Notes under the pieces: generated by a model
The model's input: the letters and a program-made list of their open reading frames with translations, nothing else
The model's database searches: none
What the model was told of the DNA's origin: nothing
NCBI GenBank assembly: GCA_013368375.1
Contig: JAACJP010000027.1
Location: 1 to 64,000, forward strand
Length of the DNA stretch: 64,000 bases
Source of the DNA: Tricholomella constricta
Lineage: Eukaryota > Basidiomycota > Agaricomycetes > Agaricales > Lyophyllaceae
Direction: 5' to 3'
Shown: positions 24,776 through 37,046 of the stretch, piece after piece
How positions within the stretch are numbered: the stretch's first letter is position 1
Layout of the letters: the number at the start of each line of letters is the position of its first letter
Made by a program: the position numbers and the translations under genes

Positions 24776-25243
24776 CCCCGTCTCCGTCTTCTTGTCTGAG
24801 TGTGTGGCTGCGATGGTACGTTAAATTGGAATAAACACGCAGCAGAACCGAAGACAAACCTCTTCGAGGCTGCCGTATCGCCTCCTCGTCTGTTCACATT
24901 TCAAGCCCGCGCTCCGGTTCCGAACCCTCTCGTTTCCTCCATCTCCGAGTCCACATTCACGAGCAGCACCCCCACACCCACATTCATTTCTTCCCCGTCT
25001 TCCCCACCCCCATCCCTCTCCCATCCTCATCCAGATCTCGACCCCACCCATGCCTACAGCCCCCCACCGTCTCCCATGATGTCCTGAAGCTCCTCCGGCG
25101 ATGCGCCCCGACCAGCAGGCCGAATGCCTCTCCCTCCCTGTCCTATTGCTATCAGTTCGAGAGCTTTGAGGTTGCGTTATGCAAATGCGGCAGCGACGGC
25201 GGTATCGTCCTCGGGTTCGGGAGGCATTGGCCAGGGTTTCGAG

Positions 25244-25840
25244 TTAGGGTGGGTCCTCTTCTGTGTTTATGTCGCCGGTGGAGGACAATTGGCGGGGGCG
25301 AGTCCGAAGGCGATGGCACAAGACGATGGGGCAGAGGACGGCGTTGAGGAGGCCCCTGCTCCTGACGAAGAAGGCGTGGTCGCCTGCGATGGGCGTCGAG
25401 TACGAGGTCAAGGGGCCGAGCAGGTGGACGAAGGCTTTGGGGAGTCCAAGGTGGGTATAGGCGATGAGCGGGTAGGCGAGGTAGGCGACGCTGGGGGCTA
25501 TATTGCTGGTGTAGGATGCGATGAGGGCGGCCGAGGGGATGGGGGTGATGGTGTGGATGGAGTAGTCAGGAGGCCAGATGCGTGAGATAGGAAAGAGGGC
25601 AGAGAGGAGAGGGTTATGGGTACATTGGGTGGGGACGAAGGGAAGGGCGGTGATATGCCAGTCTTGGGCGTGGCGGCGGAGCTGCTCGCAGGCGGAGAGG
25701 GCCGGAATAATGTTGGATGTGATGAAGCATGGTGCAAGGAGGGGTAGTCGAAGTCGTTGCGTCGGCAGAGAGACGGCGGAGGGAGGGATGGAAGGTGGTG
25801 GAGTTGGGACTTGAGAGATTTCGTATCTGTAAAAATGCAT
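25244..25840 (-). pseudogene. Unrecognised long frame inside block A
   Basis: A minus-strand frame of about 200 codons (ALPFVPTQCTHNPLLSALF, IASYTSNIAPSVAYLAYPLI, GLPKAFVHLLGPLTSYSTP) is open here. Block B preserves only a 65-codon part (31,533-31,730) with clear relatedness (ALIAPYTSTIAPSIAYYANP). The hydrophobic make-up would suit a membrane or enzyme core, but I cannot name a family, and the plus strand is also open. It may be real exon sequence now decayed. Confidence 0.3.
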
Positions 25841-25937
25841 AGACAGAAGTCAGCAGACGTATGACGATGAAAAATGCGCCGGTGATACACACCAGACGCG
25901 TTGACCGATGCCAACCTTCTGCTACAAAGGTTGAGAC

Positions 25938-25958
25938 GGCACCCTCACTGAGGGTGCC
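25938..25958. repeat. Solo copy of the 21 bp palindrome, C centre
   Basis: Perfect GGCACCCTCA-C-TGAGGGTGCC with the centre opposite to most copies. It was duplicated together with its flank (TTGAGAC on the left, GCACAAACAAA on the right) at 32,033. Confidence 0.95.
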
Positions 25959-26890
25959 GCACAAACAAATGATGATGGCGCCGACACGCAATTGAATGAC
26001 TAAGCCGGTGGAATTTTAATTGGTGATTGCCGGCCCATACCTGCTCATCGCCCGCCTCCGAACCCACAGGCGCCTCGAATCCACTCGCCCTACATAATTA
26101 GCCGTCGAACACGATCAGAATTTCAAAACGGGTCCGGCCGTCTGATCGATCCGCCATGCTGACATCCATGGTGAGCACTCTGGAGGCGATCTCTCCAACA
26201 TTTCGTTGATCTTTTGACTTATCCTCGGCCCAGTCAGAACGTATGTGGCTTACTGGTGCATTCGACTTACCTATCTACTTCGTTCGACGGCTTGAACGCA
26301 CAGGCAGGTAGCGAATGGACACTAATCGTACGTTCATTCACTTCTCTCTCTTTTCACTCTATGTAATGTAATCTCGTTGCGTTCGCAGCTCTCAGCATCA
26401 CCACCACGGCTCAAAGCCCTTGTAGACGTAGGGAAGCTGTTCATCGTGTATGTTCCTTTTACGTGCATCCTGTTAGGCCCAAAGTATACTGGACCATTGG
26501 CAAGTACCGTCCTGACGGCGATTGGCGGGCGACGAAACATGTAGCTGAACTTTTGCGATGAGGGCATCGTTTTTTCAGTGCGTATTCTCTCCTCTCGCTT
26601 TGAAATATCGACATCAAATTAATTTGCTCCGTTCATCCCACAGGTCACAAGCGAATCGTCAACGGCCCAAGCGCACGGGTGCCGTCGATATCCTCGGTAT
26701 GTTACCCATATCATCTCACTCTATTCCGGCACAGGCTAACATCTTCAAAAAAGTACAGATTATCGCCTCATTCTTCGCTGCACCATCAGACCCTCGAGGA
26801 CTCAAGGTAAGTGAGGCAGTCTTGTCTTCGCAAACAGTTGACTGACGCAATTCCATGTCCCATACGTAGCCGTTGCATCTGTCCACTCGC

Positions 26891-27849
26891 CGACTGCCCT
26901 TACACTAAGGACCTGGGTGCATTCGTTGCTTCGCTGAGACACGAAGCACTCATCTCTCTCTTTCCACTGACCTTGCATGTACAGCTGCGATAGCGACCAG
27001 CGGCAGAGGGTTTATAACCTCGAGGTAAGTCTTACTATTGAATTCAGCACGCTGCCATGACGCCTGAGGCCTGATCATGCAGCGGGAGGAGAGACCTACG
27101 CCCGGCGACGTGCATGGATATGTGCCGACTCTCGTGTCTGGAGAAGCACGGCCTTGATTGTTCGCCTTTGCGACTCGACATCACTTGCCCGGTTCGCAGA
27201 ACAGATCTTGGAACGGGGTGGTTACTATATTGGTGCGTCATTTTCTATCCTAATGCACAGTCGGTCGTCTCATGGCTTATGCAGTGCTTTCCAAACGGAT
27301 TCGACATGTCCATGTCCATGTCACCTCCGGTCACCTTTGAACCCGCTGTCCGCATCACCGCCGCTGAAATCAATGATGCCTCGAGCACCTCTAACACCTC
27401 AAGAAAGCATGCAAGGTCAGCGGTACGTAATGCTTTTGTTACTTTCAACTCTTGACTTATCATTCTCGAAGACTCTTGGGTCGTCTCCGCTGCAAGCCAG
27501 CTCTTTGGATTATCTATCGATCTCGTTCAATGCCACCCCGGAAGACGCAGGGTGAGCTTAATACGTGGGTCTTAGGTTGCGGGATATGGGTGGGGGGTGG
27601 GGCTGGGGCTGGGACACGGGCTGGGGGATGCGGGGGTGTTTCAGGCGGAAGAGTAAGCGGCACTCGAGGGAGCGTATGTGTTTTTTTCTGAGGCTGAGAC
27701 TATGTGGGTAGGAGTGTGGGCTTGAAGACCTCACTCATATTCTAATATCAGAGCAAAAATGTAAATACCAAGCTGAACGCACAGAGGGGTGACCTAAGTA
27801 TGGTGGGACATTAAATACAACAAGTTGAATAAAGTCAATCGGAGGTGCG
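26891..27849. other. No recognised gene; exon-like debris
   Basis: 26,905-26,945 (GGGTGCATTCGTTGCTTCGC) resembles 34,265-34,300. Around 27,085-27,225 the plus strand encodes a short gene-like run (LIVRLCDSTSLARFAEQILE) that I do not recognise. 27,585-27,640 is a G-rich run (GGGGCTGGGGCTGGG). Confidence 0.4.
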
Positions 27850-27870
27850 CGCACCCTCAGTGAGGGCGCC
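27850..27870. repeat. Solo copy of the palindrome, one mismatch
   Basis: CGCACCCTCA-G-TGAGGGCGCC. Flanks GGAGGTGCG and CTGAAAG match those of the copy at 20,654. It lies about 110 bp left of the Helitron-like element copy 1. Confidence 0.9.
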
Positions 27871-27961
27871 CTGAAAGCAGTTATTTGAATAACTAAGTTG
27901 ACCATGATCAGGATGCATTATATGTAGTAATATATACCATTTCAGTGCCAAAGACCATTAT

Positions 27962-28788
27962 AAAAAAGCATTTACTCACAAAGAACTGGTTTCGGTGGTA
28001 CTGGAAAGAAATAAGTGCCGTTCTCGGTGGTCATTTTCATACCTCTCACATCATGCCTTGTAATGTACCAAAACAGAATCGGATAGCGAAGGGAGGGTAT
28101 TATGATGACAAGCAATGGCAGGGGCAGTCGAGGCAGTGGGGACAGGCCGCGTGAGCACGACACAGTGCGCGGTGGGTGGGGCAGAATGGCTGGAGGCGGT
28201 GGCCGGCAATTGCCGAGGCGCGCTTCCCGCGCCCGCGCGCCAGGTCACAAAGATCCCTGACGCCTTTCAACAGTTCAGCCGCGCCGCCTCCAGAAAATTC
28301 AGGATGAGGAAAGATCCAAATGACGCAGCGCACGCACAAATTTTTGTGGGTGGCGCACTTGTAGTAAATATTTTAGAAATTGAAAACCGCCCCGAGCGGA
28401 CTTTTAGCACAGCCACAGCAGCCACCCACCCGAACCCGCCACACAAAATTGTCTATAGCTCACTCAATTCTTCACCGATTTTCTTAAAAAAAAGTGCGCG
28501 AGCCATCAAATGTATATGAAAACGTAATCCAATACCAAGACCTCGGATGTGGAAGCGTTGAAGACACTCAATAGTGTACTTTCCCACGCTTTTGCCCCTC
28601 TTTTCGGTGGTCCATAGCACCCCCGAGGATACATATCTCGTCAAACGGATCAGTGCGCGAGCTAGAGGAGACGTAAAAGTATATATTTTACTGTTGGTTT
28701 GACCCCAATTGCTTGTTTCAATCTTGAGAAAAATCGGGTCCAAAATCTGAATGGATAACGACCCGTTATCCGCTCCGCCAATGACTAG
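27962..28788 (+). mobile_element. Helitron-like non-autonomous element, copy 1
   Basis: One of four related elements (others end at 37,046, 48,930 and 56,426). Shared landmarks in order are GCATTTACTCACAA, GCCGGCAATTGCCGAGGCG, the GC-rich CGCGCCCGCGCG block, AGGTCACAAAGATCCCTGACGC, AATATTTTAGAAATTGAAAA, CACACAAAATTGTC, TCGGATGTGGAAGCG, CCCCAATTGC and a right end. The right end is a hairpin GGATAACG-ACC-CGTTATCC (28,753-28,771), 13 bases, then CTAG. A hairpin 10-13 bases before CTRR is the hallmark of Helitron 3' ends. The left end is ill-defined. No Rep/helicase gene is present, so it could only move with help in trans. The 3' flank here starts with G and not the T expected of classic Helitrons, so the assignment is tentative. 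Confidence 0.55.
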
Positions 28789-30699
28789 GGTTCGGGGAGG
28801 CATTGTTGGAGGGCTGGCGTGGAAGGGAGGGGGATGGGGGTGTGCAAGGCGAGGGTGAGGGCAGACGGGGACGGGTTAGGGTGACGACGACGGACGGCGC
28901 TTGGGATCGGCATGGGCATGGGTATTGGAGTCTGGGTTGGGGGTTTAGGGCGACCACAGCAACTGCTCTGTTCGCTCGAGCAATACGCGGAACCGGGTAT
29001 GTCGGGGTGGATACGTACAACGACAATGCACTCATGCCGGACTCAGTACGAACGCGCCGGAACCGTCTTTGCCCCAGCACCACCACATAGCAGTAGCTGG
29101 CGCCGGCACCACCACCACCACCATCGCAACCACAGGCCTCCACGCACGGCGATAGTCGCGCCGCCTCGGCTTCCTACATCAGCAAGGTCCTCAGCACGAT
29201 TTCATCGAACCATTACGGATAGACGCCGCCACTGAGCGCGTTAACATTCGAACGAGTCCTGCTCCACAAATTGCGGTGCACAAGGCAGGGAGGGAAGGGC
29301 CGAAAGCGGAGATATATATGCAGAATAGGTAAGTGAGTATCTAAGTATATTGTACCACTGACTACATTCCTTCGTACCCAACGAACGAACGAGCGGCGAC
29401 TGCGATGCCTGGCGGGCTCATGGCTCATGTCACACGAGATGCGCCGCCTCATCTCGAGTTAGGGCGGGGGCTTTCAATGGTGCAGCGGAATGATCGACAG
29501 CGCTCTAGGACATCTTGAGGTTACATGGTGGCGCGGTACTGTGTGCAGGAGAGTCACAGGGCGATGGATTGGACATCGTGCAGGTATGCGCTACGGCTAT
29601 TACTGGATAAAATAAATTGGGGATCGTGAATATATAAGACGTGCGATGCTACGTACCGTGGTACGAGTTGGAGAATATAGAAAATATATCTGAGGTGTGT
29701 TTGAGGGTATACTAACAAGGAATTGCGGGTACCTTGTGCTACACACTGCACTGTGTGATACAACAGACTGAGTGCAAAAGGGTCAACCCTGAAAGTGACA
29801 ACCGGAGAAGGTGGTAATAACGCTCTGAGGCAGTTGGCGCTATATTCACAAATATTACGGGACGGGTCTGCCCTCTACGGTCAAACGACATCTGCGGAAC
29901 TCTGGTCTCGCTCCATTACCCAATCCCCGAAATTCTGAGTAGGCACACTCCCCGACATTGACAGTAATGAAGATCTATCGACGATGGAACCATCACAAGT
30001 CAAGAAGAACCTCGCTCCCATGTGTCCGGTAATCAAAGCCCACCATGCTCGAACACGGCGTTTGGCATTTGTTTCCGTTAAATGATGACTTCTAATCATA
30101 CAGTTACAAGGGTTTCAATTCACGTGTCTTATATTCACCTTTTATCCTATACAACGCCGCCTCTCCAACTATCTCGCCCTGAGGATCGCGATGTGGAAGC
30201 AACATCGAGCCCCAGATGAAAGCTGGTCAAGTCGACGAGGTGTCCATCACCGTTGAAGGCGGCCTATGTGAACGCGACATCTCGCAACGCCGCCAACGGG
30301 TCCCAGAAATTCGTCCCATCACTGTTTCCCACAATAGCATCGAAGACGCTTGCCAACCGCTTTCATGCCCAGGACCGGCTCGTCGATGATCTCTTCCTTC
30401 TCTGCTCGGCCTCCCCGCCTTGCGTTCTGATGACGGACGTTGTCGAGACAAAGGACAGGTGTATCAGAGCCCCCGACGTTGACTTGGTTCACGAAGAGCC
30501 ACCCGTCGGTGCCAGTAATCACAGATCCTCAGACACGGGACAAGATTTCGTCGGTGACGCCCATGTCAGCTCAGCCGTCCCGTGGAAGTGAGTCAGAGCG
30601 CGGCGTCGCGTGGCTTCAGATAGACCTTGTTTAGTGAGGCGAATGTGGACCTCTCCCTCTTTGATGACGAAGACGACGCCATAGGCACGGGCACGGGCA
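28789..30699. other. No recognised gene
   Basis: G-rich and C-rich runs (28,800-28,960) and a (CAC)n-like stretch (29,100-29,125) open several frames without any motif. On the minus strand 30,520-30,330 a short gene-like run (GWLFVNQVNVGGSDTPVLCL) precedes an acidic/basic tail (GGRAEKEEIIDEPVLGMKAV). It may be an exon remnant, but I do not recognise it. Confidence 0.4.
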
Positions 30700-32815
30700 C
30701 CTTCGGCAGGACCAGCGAGACGAGGGAGGGGCGCACGGAATATGCGGAGGGCAGGAGGCTGTTGGCGGCGGCGGGGGAGGGTGGTAGTGTTTGGGCAAGC
30801 GATTGCGAAAGTAGTAGTTGAGCAAGTGATAGTCGGGGAAGCGGTGGTTGGAGAAGGGGTTTGGTTAGGGATGGGGCTGCGTGGTGCGCCTGCTGCTGGA
30901 GTTGTCGTGGCGCGCGGGGATGGCGACCTCGACCTCGATCTCGATCTTGACGTGGAGGCGCTGAAGATAACAAGCAGCGTTAGCGAGAGAAGGAAGAGAG
31001 CACGACGAGAGAAACATACCTTGCTTGCGTGCGATTTCTGGTGTGAGTTCCGGTGCAGGAGTGAGTGCACCGCCTACGGCACAAACAGCCTCCTTGAACG
31101 CCTCCGCCTCGCGGCGGATCTAGTCCCCGTCTTCCCCAACCCCCATCTCTGCCCCCACCAGCCTCTCCACCATCTCCCACGACGCCCTGAACCCCCTCCG
31201 GCGATGCGCTCCCACCAGCAGGCCGAATTCCTCTCCCTCCCCTCTTCTGGCCCTCCCCTCCCCGTCCTTCCCGATCGACAATGCTGTCAGTTCGTGTGCT
31301 TTGAGGTTGCGTTATGCGAATACGGTGGCGAGGGCAGTATCGTCCTCGGGTGTTCGCCACAGTTTCGGGTTTCATTGGTCCTCTTCTGTGTTTGTGTCGC
31401 CGGTGGAGGACAACTGGCGGGGGCGGATCCGAAGGCGAGGGCACAAGACGATGGGGCAGAGGACGGCGTTGAGGAGGCACCCGAACTCAGAAGCGGGCGT
31501 GGTCGCCTGCGATGCAGGCGTCGAGTGCGAGGTTAAGGGGTGAGCAGGTGGACGAGGGCTTTGGGGACTCCAATGTGGGTGTAGGCGATGTGCGGGTTGG
31601 CGTAGTAGGCGATGCTGGGGGCTATGGTGCTGGTGTAGGGTGCGATAAGGGCGGCCGATGTGATGGGGGTGGTGGTGTGGACAGCCAGACGCGTGAGGTA
31701 GGGGAGGATGCAGTGGGGAGGGGTGATCAAGGACGAGAGGGCGGTGATACCCCGCCAGTCTTAGGCGTGGCGGCGGAGCTGCTCGCAGGCGGAGGGGGCG
31801 GGGAGGATGTTGGATGTGATAAAGAATAGTGTAAGGAGGGGTGGTTGACGTCGTTGCGTCGGCATACAGGCGGCGAAGGAGGGAGGGTTAGGGGGTAGAA
31901 GGTGGTGGAGTTATTTTGTATCTGTAAAAATGCATAAACAGAAGTCAGCAGACGTATAATGGTAAAAAATGCGCCGGTGATACACACAGGACGCGTTGAC
32001 CGATGCCAACCTTCTGCTACAGAGGTTGAGACGGCACCCTCACTGAGGGTGCCGCACAAACAAAGCGCTCGCTGATGATGATGGACACAATTGAATGACT
32101 AAGCCGGTGGAATTTTATGATTGCCGGCCCATACCTCCTGCTCATCGCCCGCCTCCGAACCCACAGCGCCTGGAATCCACTCACCCTATATTGATTAGCC
32201 GTCGAACACGATCAGAATTTCAAGGTGAGTCCGGCCGTCTGATCGATCCACCATGCTGACATCCATGGTGAGCACTCTGGAGGTAATCTCTCCAACGTTT
32301 CGTTCATCTTTTGACTTATCTTCGGCCCATCAGAACGTATGTGAAATACTGATGCATTCAACTTACCTATCTACTTCGTTCGATGACTGTGCGTTCAGGT
32401 AGCGATTGGACACTGACTGTACGTCCATTCACTTCTCTCTCTTTTTACTCTATGTAATGTAATCTCGTTCTGGTGATGAGGGCATCGTTTTTTCAGTGCG
32501 TATTCTCTCCTCTCGCTTTGATACCTCGACATCAAATTAATTTGCTCCGTTCATCCCCAGGTCACAAGCGAATCGTCAACGGCCCAAGCGCACGGGTGCC
32601 GTCGATATCCTCGGTATGTTACCCATATCATCTCACTCTATTCCGGCACAGGCTAACATCTTCAAAAAAGTACAGATTATCGCCTCATTCTTCGCTGCAC
32701 CATTAGACCCTCGAGGACTCAAGGTAAGTGAGGCAGTCTTGTCTTCGCAAACAGTTGACTGACGCAATTCCATGCCCCATACGTAGCCGTTGCATCTGTC
32801 CACTCGCCGACTACG
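30700..32815. repeat. Segmental duplication, block B (partner 24,430-26,890)
   Basis: See block A for the list of shared landmarks. On the minus strand at 31,060-30,900 the conserved exon-intron-exon piece reads SHQKSHASK, a GTATGT...ATCTTCAG intron, then RLHVKIEIEVEVAIPAR. In block B the frames to the right of it are more decayed than in A. Confidence 0.9.
32033..32053. repeat. Solo copy of the 21 bp palindrome, C centre
   Basis: Perfect copy, identical to 25,938-25,958 and duplicated with it as part of block B. Confidence 0.95.
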
Positions 32816-33149
32816 CAGGCTGTGCAAGCCCTCGACCATTCACACCCGTAAGGCGGACGCCGACACAGAGCGCATACTCAAGGACCGAGGCCTGAAGCTT
32901 TGACGCCTGTTCGCGCCTCCCCACCTCTCAAGGCCCTGTCGTCTTGTACTGACCTCCCGTGGGCGGCAGATCTATTTCGACTCCCTCGAGTCCGCGCGCC
33001 TTGACCAACCTCTACATCGGTATCACAGGTTTGTTTCCCCAACTCCTCCTCCCTCCTTATGTATATTCACCTTTCGGCCCAAACACATGCAGGCGTGGCC
33101 ACCTACTCCTCGAACCTAGACACGGGTCATGCGCGAAACGAGGGAGAGC

Positions 33150-33380
33150 TAGGAAGGTGCTGGACGGGTCATCTCCGATCTCGGTATCGGTGCTATTTTC
33201 CGCCGTTTCGCCTACATACATTTCCGAATGTGCACCCAAGAAAGTGCGTGGACGGATAACAGGGTGCTTCCAGATCATGGTACGTCACCCGTTTTGAGGT
33301 TCGCGTCACTCGCAGATCCTGATCTGAGGCCCACAAGGTCGCTATTGGGGTGATGATATCTTACTTCATCAACTGTAGGG
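33150..33380 (+). pseudogene. MFS sugar transporter fragment
   Basis: Plus strand 33,162-33,200 encodes GRVISDLGIGAIF. After a frameshift it continues (33,201-33,279) SAVSPTYISECAPKKVRGRI and TGCFQIM. A 58 bp GTACGT...CACAAG intron follows, then VAIGVMISYFIN (33,338-33,375) in phase. This is the signature region of fungal MFS sugar/hexose transporters (GR.i.glGiGa.s...P.YisE.aP...RG...g.fQ, then the next membrane span), which move sugars across the plasma membrane. Only about 70 of some 500 residues remain, and the frameshift splits the signature. It occupies the stretch by which block B differs from block A. Confidence 0.75.
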
Positions 33381-34931
33381 TCGATCGATGGTTATGGACC
33401 AAGCGATGGAAGTGCTAACCTTGGATGGTGTTGCACCCAGTTTGATTACGCTCCCTCGCGCACCTGCTTCTGTATAATTGTCGACATCTTGTCTTCACAA
33501 TATATGGGATCCATGATTGCGGGTACACCAAGTATCAAGATACGTATGCGACATCACGAACCGATCACACGTTCCACTTTCACGACGAGCCCACGATGAT
33601 CAAGAAATTTATTGTCAAACCCTCGTCATCAGACGTCTTTGGGATGGCCTATCCTCTGCAACGTCCTAGATATGTCCAGGGACACGACAACATGGCTGGC
33701 CTTCGCCAGGTGGGGAGCCACAGTCATCAATTTTGTGGATCTCGGCCAACGAGGTGTGTTCAACTCCTTGTTCACTTCGTTTGTTGACTCGAAGGCGTGG
33801 GGAGTGGGGAGTCTGGCTCCTTCCTTTCATAGCTACATCGCACATCATAGGTGGCCCGTTGACACCTCAAGCATTCTAGGATGTGCCGGAACGTTCACTC
33901 CCTTTCTTTTCCCTCTATCTGACGCAATCATTTTCCTTAGCATAGTCCCAGCTCGTCTTATGAAACACATTCGCAGTTGTTGGCATCGCCACCGCTCCTG
34001 CTCTACGCCCTAAACAAGTGGGGTAAGCTGTGCGATTCTACTGACATATCCACGGTGCGTTAGCTCCTGTTTCATTTTATTCTAGCCGACACAGTCTAAT
34101 GTATTCGAATAACTTCAGTTTGTCATCTCCACCATCAAGTCCACCTTTGCGCATCGCCGTCATCCCTCGTCCAAGGTAAGTGTCAAATTCGCAAAGAACT
34201 GTCTGACACCGAGATCTCTCCCATGCAGAGATGGTACTCGCGGAACACCCCTACATGAGGATATGGGTGCATTCGATGCTTCGCCGAGACTCTCTTCCAG
34301 GCCATCGCGCACATTGCTCTCTCTCGTGCGCGCGGGGTGGACTCGCTCCTGGACTCGCTCTCATCTTTTGAGTCTCAGGAGGAGGACAAGGGGAAGGCGT
34401 GGTCATGGAAAAGGGGGGGGGGGGAAAGTTGGGTGAGTATCACTCATCTTCGAGTCCAGTACCAGTGCGCGCCCTAAATAGCAGACTCTTCTGCTATCTG
34501 GGACCCCTCCTCGTGCCGTGTATGTGGGGTGAGAGTGTGAGTGCAGTGAGGCGAGTTCGATAACTACGTGGCCGTGTGCGTCGATTGAACGAAAATAGAT
34601 ATTTCCTTGAGCTCACCATGCGTATTTGAAAATGATCAGAATACGACAGCTTCGTGTACTGCTAACCTTGTGTGCTTGAAATATTCGAGGCGCTCGAGGC
34701 GTTGTTGATTTTGAGTGAGTGGCGGCGAATTCGAAGCAGAAAGCGGGTTTGAAGGTGATGTAAAGTATCGTCGGGATTTTAGGTTTCATGAAGGTACACA
34801 ATATCTATTGTAATAAATTGAATATTGTCAAATGCAACATACGGGTATTGTTGTAATTACATCCTCCTTTGGAGCGGCCCTCCTTGACTTCACTTGCATA
34901 AGGTTTCTCTTGCCTTCGAATGCACGTGCGC
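33381..34931. other. Exon-like debris, no complete gene; 12-G run
   Basis: 34,120-34,235 contains an exon-intron piece (ending GTCCAAG, donor GTAAGTG, acceptor CCATGCAG) related to the piece at 26,750-26,870 in block A. 34,255-34,300 resembles 26,905-26,945. A run of twelve G lies at 34,413-34,424. Open frames at 33,610-34,010 have no recognised motif. Confidence 0.45.
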
Positions 34932-34952
34932 GGCACCCTCAGTGAGGGTGCC
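34932..34952. repeat. Solo copy of the 21 bp palindrome
   Basis: Perfect GGCACCCTCA-G-TGAGGGTGCC, preceded by GCACGTGCGC, a flank close to the one at 53,718 (GCACGTGC). Confidence 0.95.
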
Positions 34953-35179
34953 ATATCTCAACGATTTCTGATACCAACGAGAACATCCACCTAAGGCGAA
35001 GACGGGGGGTACCGCTGCTCTGTTGAGATTACATCCAACTTCATCCGTCCCACGACACCACAGCCCCACCCTGCAAGTGCCCGAGATGACGCGTCGCCTG
35101 GACGTGTCGATGTGCTTCCTATGCCTCGAGTCACGCCTTTTTTCTTCGAGTATCAGTTATACTGCAGTCAGTCATGTAA

Positions 35180-35460
35180 ATGTGCCGCCGGAGATGCCCA
35201 CATACCTGCTTGTGTCGACATCGATCCCCCTCTCGCTCCCTTCATCGTCCTACTGCGTGTGTGCGCATTTCATGCGATTAGCCTGGCGTTCCTGGTGGCG
35301 CTGACTCTGTGAACTCGATACCTCAACTGTAAGTTGGTTGTATGCGCCGCCAGAAATGACCACATACCTGCATAGATCGACGTCTTTCCCTCTCCGCTCC
35401 CTGCATCTTCCTACCGCATGCGTGCGCCTGTATGCGATGAGCCATGGCGTTCGATGAACT
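35180..35460. repeat. Diverged ~110 bp direct duplication, 165 bp apart
   Basis: 35,180-35,300 and 35,345-35,455 share CGCCG(G)AGAT/AAATG, CCACATACCTGC, TCGACAT/GTC, CCCTCTC, CGCTCCCT, CATC, TCCTAC and GCGTG in order. The remainder of 34,953-35,944 shows no gene I recognise. Confidence 0.6.
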
Positions 35461-35944
35461 GGTCAGGCAAATCTGTGAGGTCTATATCACAAATGTAAGT
35501 TGTGCTGCTTACCCGAGCCCAAGACCGCCCCAACGACGCATATACCTGGTCCAAGGTGACGCTAATCACCGATAGAAGATTGTCCGTGTGAGGGGGAAAC
35601 ATATGATGTCGACGAGAGGGTAGTGCGCCAGGATGTGCGATGTCGATCGTAGATTGGACGCTGTCGTCATCGTGTCAAGTGAAGAGAGCTGTCGTAGCAT
35701 TGAGGATTTGGGATCGAAGGCCCACATAGCATTGTTGAGCCGTCGATGGGAGTATCTGGGAAAAGACTAGTGATAAAGGATTAATTCGAAAGAGTCACGA
35801 CGCACCTGTGAGACTGGTTCTGCATGGATAAAAATCCCCCACCATCGACCCCGCCATCCAATGATCAGGCAAGATGGCAAAGATAAGAGCTCCGAGCTGA
35901 TTATGGGGGTTATCGAGACATTATCTGTCATCTAAATATGTTGT

Positions 35945-37046
35945 TTCAGCAGCAAAAAGCGTCAGAAAAAGCATTTACTCACAGTCGATTGGTGTTCTGT
36001 TCTGATGGTTGGAAGGAAAGGAGAGAAGACCGCTCTCGGTGGTCATTTTCATACCGCACACTACATGTCTTGTATTCCACGTAAACAGAATTGGATTGCG
36101 AGCGGAGGGTAATACGACGACAAGCAAGGGATTGGGCGGCTGAAGTAGTGGGAACAGGGTGCGGTAGCACAATACAGTGCAGTGAACGGGCCAGAATGGC
36201 AGTGGAGGCGGTAGCCGGCAATTGCCGAGGCGTTCCCGCGCCCGCGCGCCAGGTCACAAAGATCCCTGACGCGTTTCAACAGTTCAGCCGCGTCGCCTCC
36301 AGGAAATTCAGAATGAGAGCAGATTCAAATTGCGCAGCGCACGCAAAAATTTTTGTGGCGCACGCAGCAGTAGTCAATATTTTAGAAATTGAAAACCGCC
36401 CCGAGCGGAGATTCAGCACAGCCACATCAGCCACCCGCCCGAACCCCCCACACAAAATTGTCCATAGCTCACTCAATTCTTCACCGATTTTCGTAAAAAT
36501 AAGTGCGACCTCCATCGAATGTATATCAAAGCGTCCTTCGATACCATGATCTCGGATGTGGAAGCGTTGAAGATACTCAATAGTGTACTTTCCCACGCTT
36601 TTACCCCTCTTTTCGGTGCTCCATAGCACCACCGAGAGTACATATCTCGCCAAACGGATTGCTGCGTGCGCTAGAGGATAGGTAAAAGTATATATCTTAC
36701 TGTTGGTTTGACCCCAATTGCTTGTTTCAATGTTGAGAAAAATCGGGTCCAAAATCTGAATGGATAACGACCCGTTATCCGCCCCGCCAATGACTAGATC
36801 TCGGATGTGGAAGCGTTGAATACACTCAATAGTGCACTTTCCCACGCTTTTGCCCCTCTTTTCGGTGGTCCATAGCACCACCGAGAGTACATATTTCGCC
36901 AAACGGATTAGTGCGCGAGCTAGAGGATAGGTAAAAGTATATATCTTACTGTTGGTTTGACCCCAATTGCTTGTTTCAATGTTGAGAAAAATCAGGTCCA
37001 AAATCTGAATGGATAACGACCCGTTATCCGCCCCGCCAATGACTAG
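35945..37046 (+). mobile_element. Helitron-like element, copy 2, with duplicated 3' end
   Basis: Same landmarks as copy 1. Copies 2 and 3 also share the left extension TCATCTAAAT...TTTCAGC. The right-terminal ~249 bp (from TCTCGGATGTGGAAGCG to CTAG) is present twice in tandem: one hairpin-CTAG end at 36,797, and a second directly after it ending at 37,046. A minus-strand frame of about 240 codons runs through both repeats, but it simply mirrors the DNA duplication. The outer CTAG abuts the interior of a 1.49 kb satellite unit (AGCAGAACATG), so this end sits in, or was joined to, satellite DNA. Confidence 0.6.

Larger units (their letters stand above)
24430..26890. repeat. Segmental duplication, block A (partner 30,700-32,815)
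   Basis: The two blocks share, in the same order and orientation, the exon pair at 24.6/30.95 kb, a C-rich stretch (25.0/31.15), the run TCGCCGGTGGAGGACAA (25,272/31,396), CACAAGACGATGGGGCAGAG (25,317/31,441), the palindrome (25,938/32,033) and the exon-like series at 26.1-26.87/32.2-32.8 kb. Block A carries about 170 bp (26,385-26,555) that block B lacks. The right ends differ: A continues into sequence resembling 34,258-34,330, whereas B has about 1.4 kb with the sugar-transporter fragment in between. Confidence 0.9.

Noticed and set aside
25124..25585. Plus-strand Gly/Val/Asp-rich frame in block A as a gene
   Set aside because: It is the shadow of the more protein-like minus-strand frame and is broken in block B.
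34413..34424. Twelve-G run as a G-quadruplex regulatory site
   Set aside because: A single homopolymer with no neighbouring G tracts in the pattern needed, and no gene nearby; may also be of uncertain length in the assembly.
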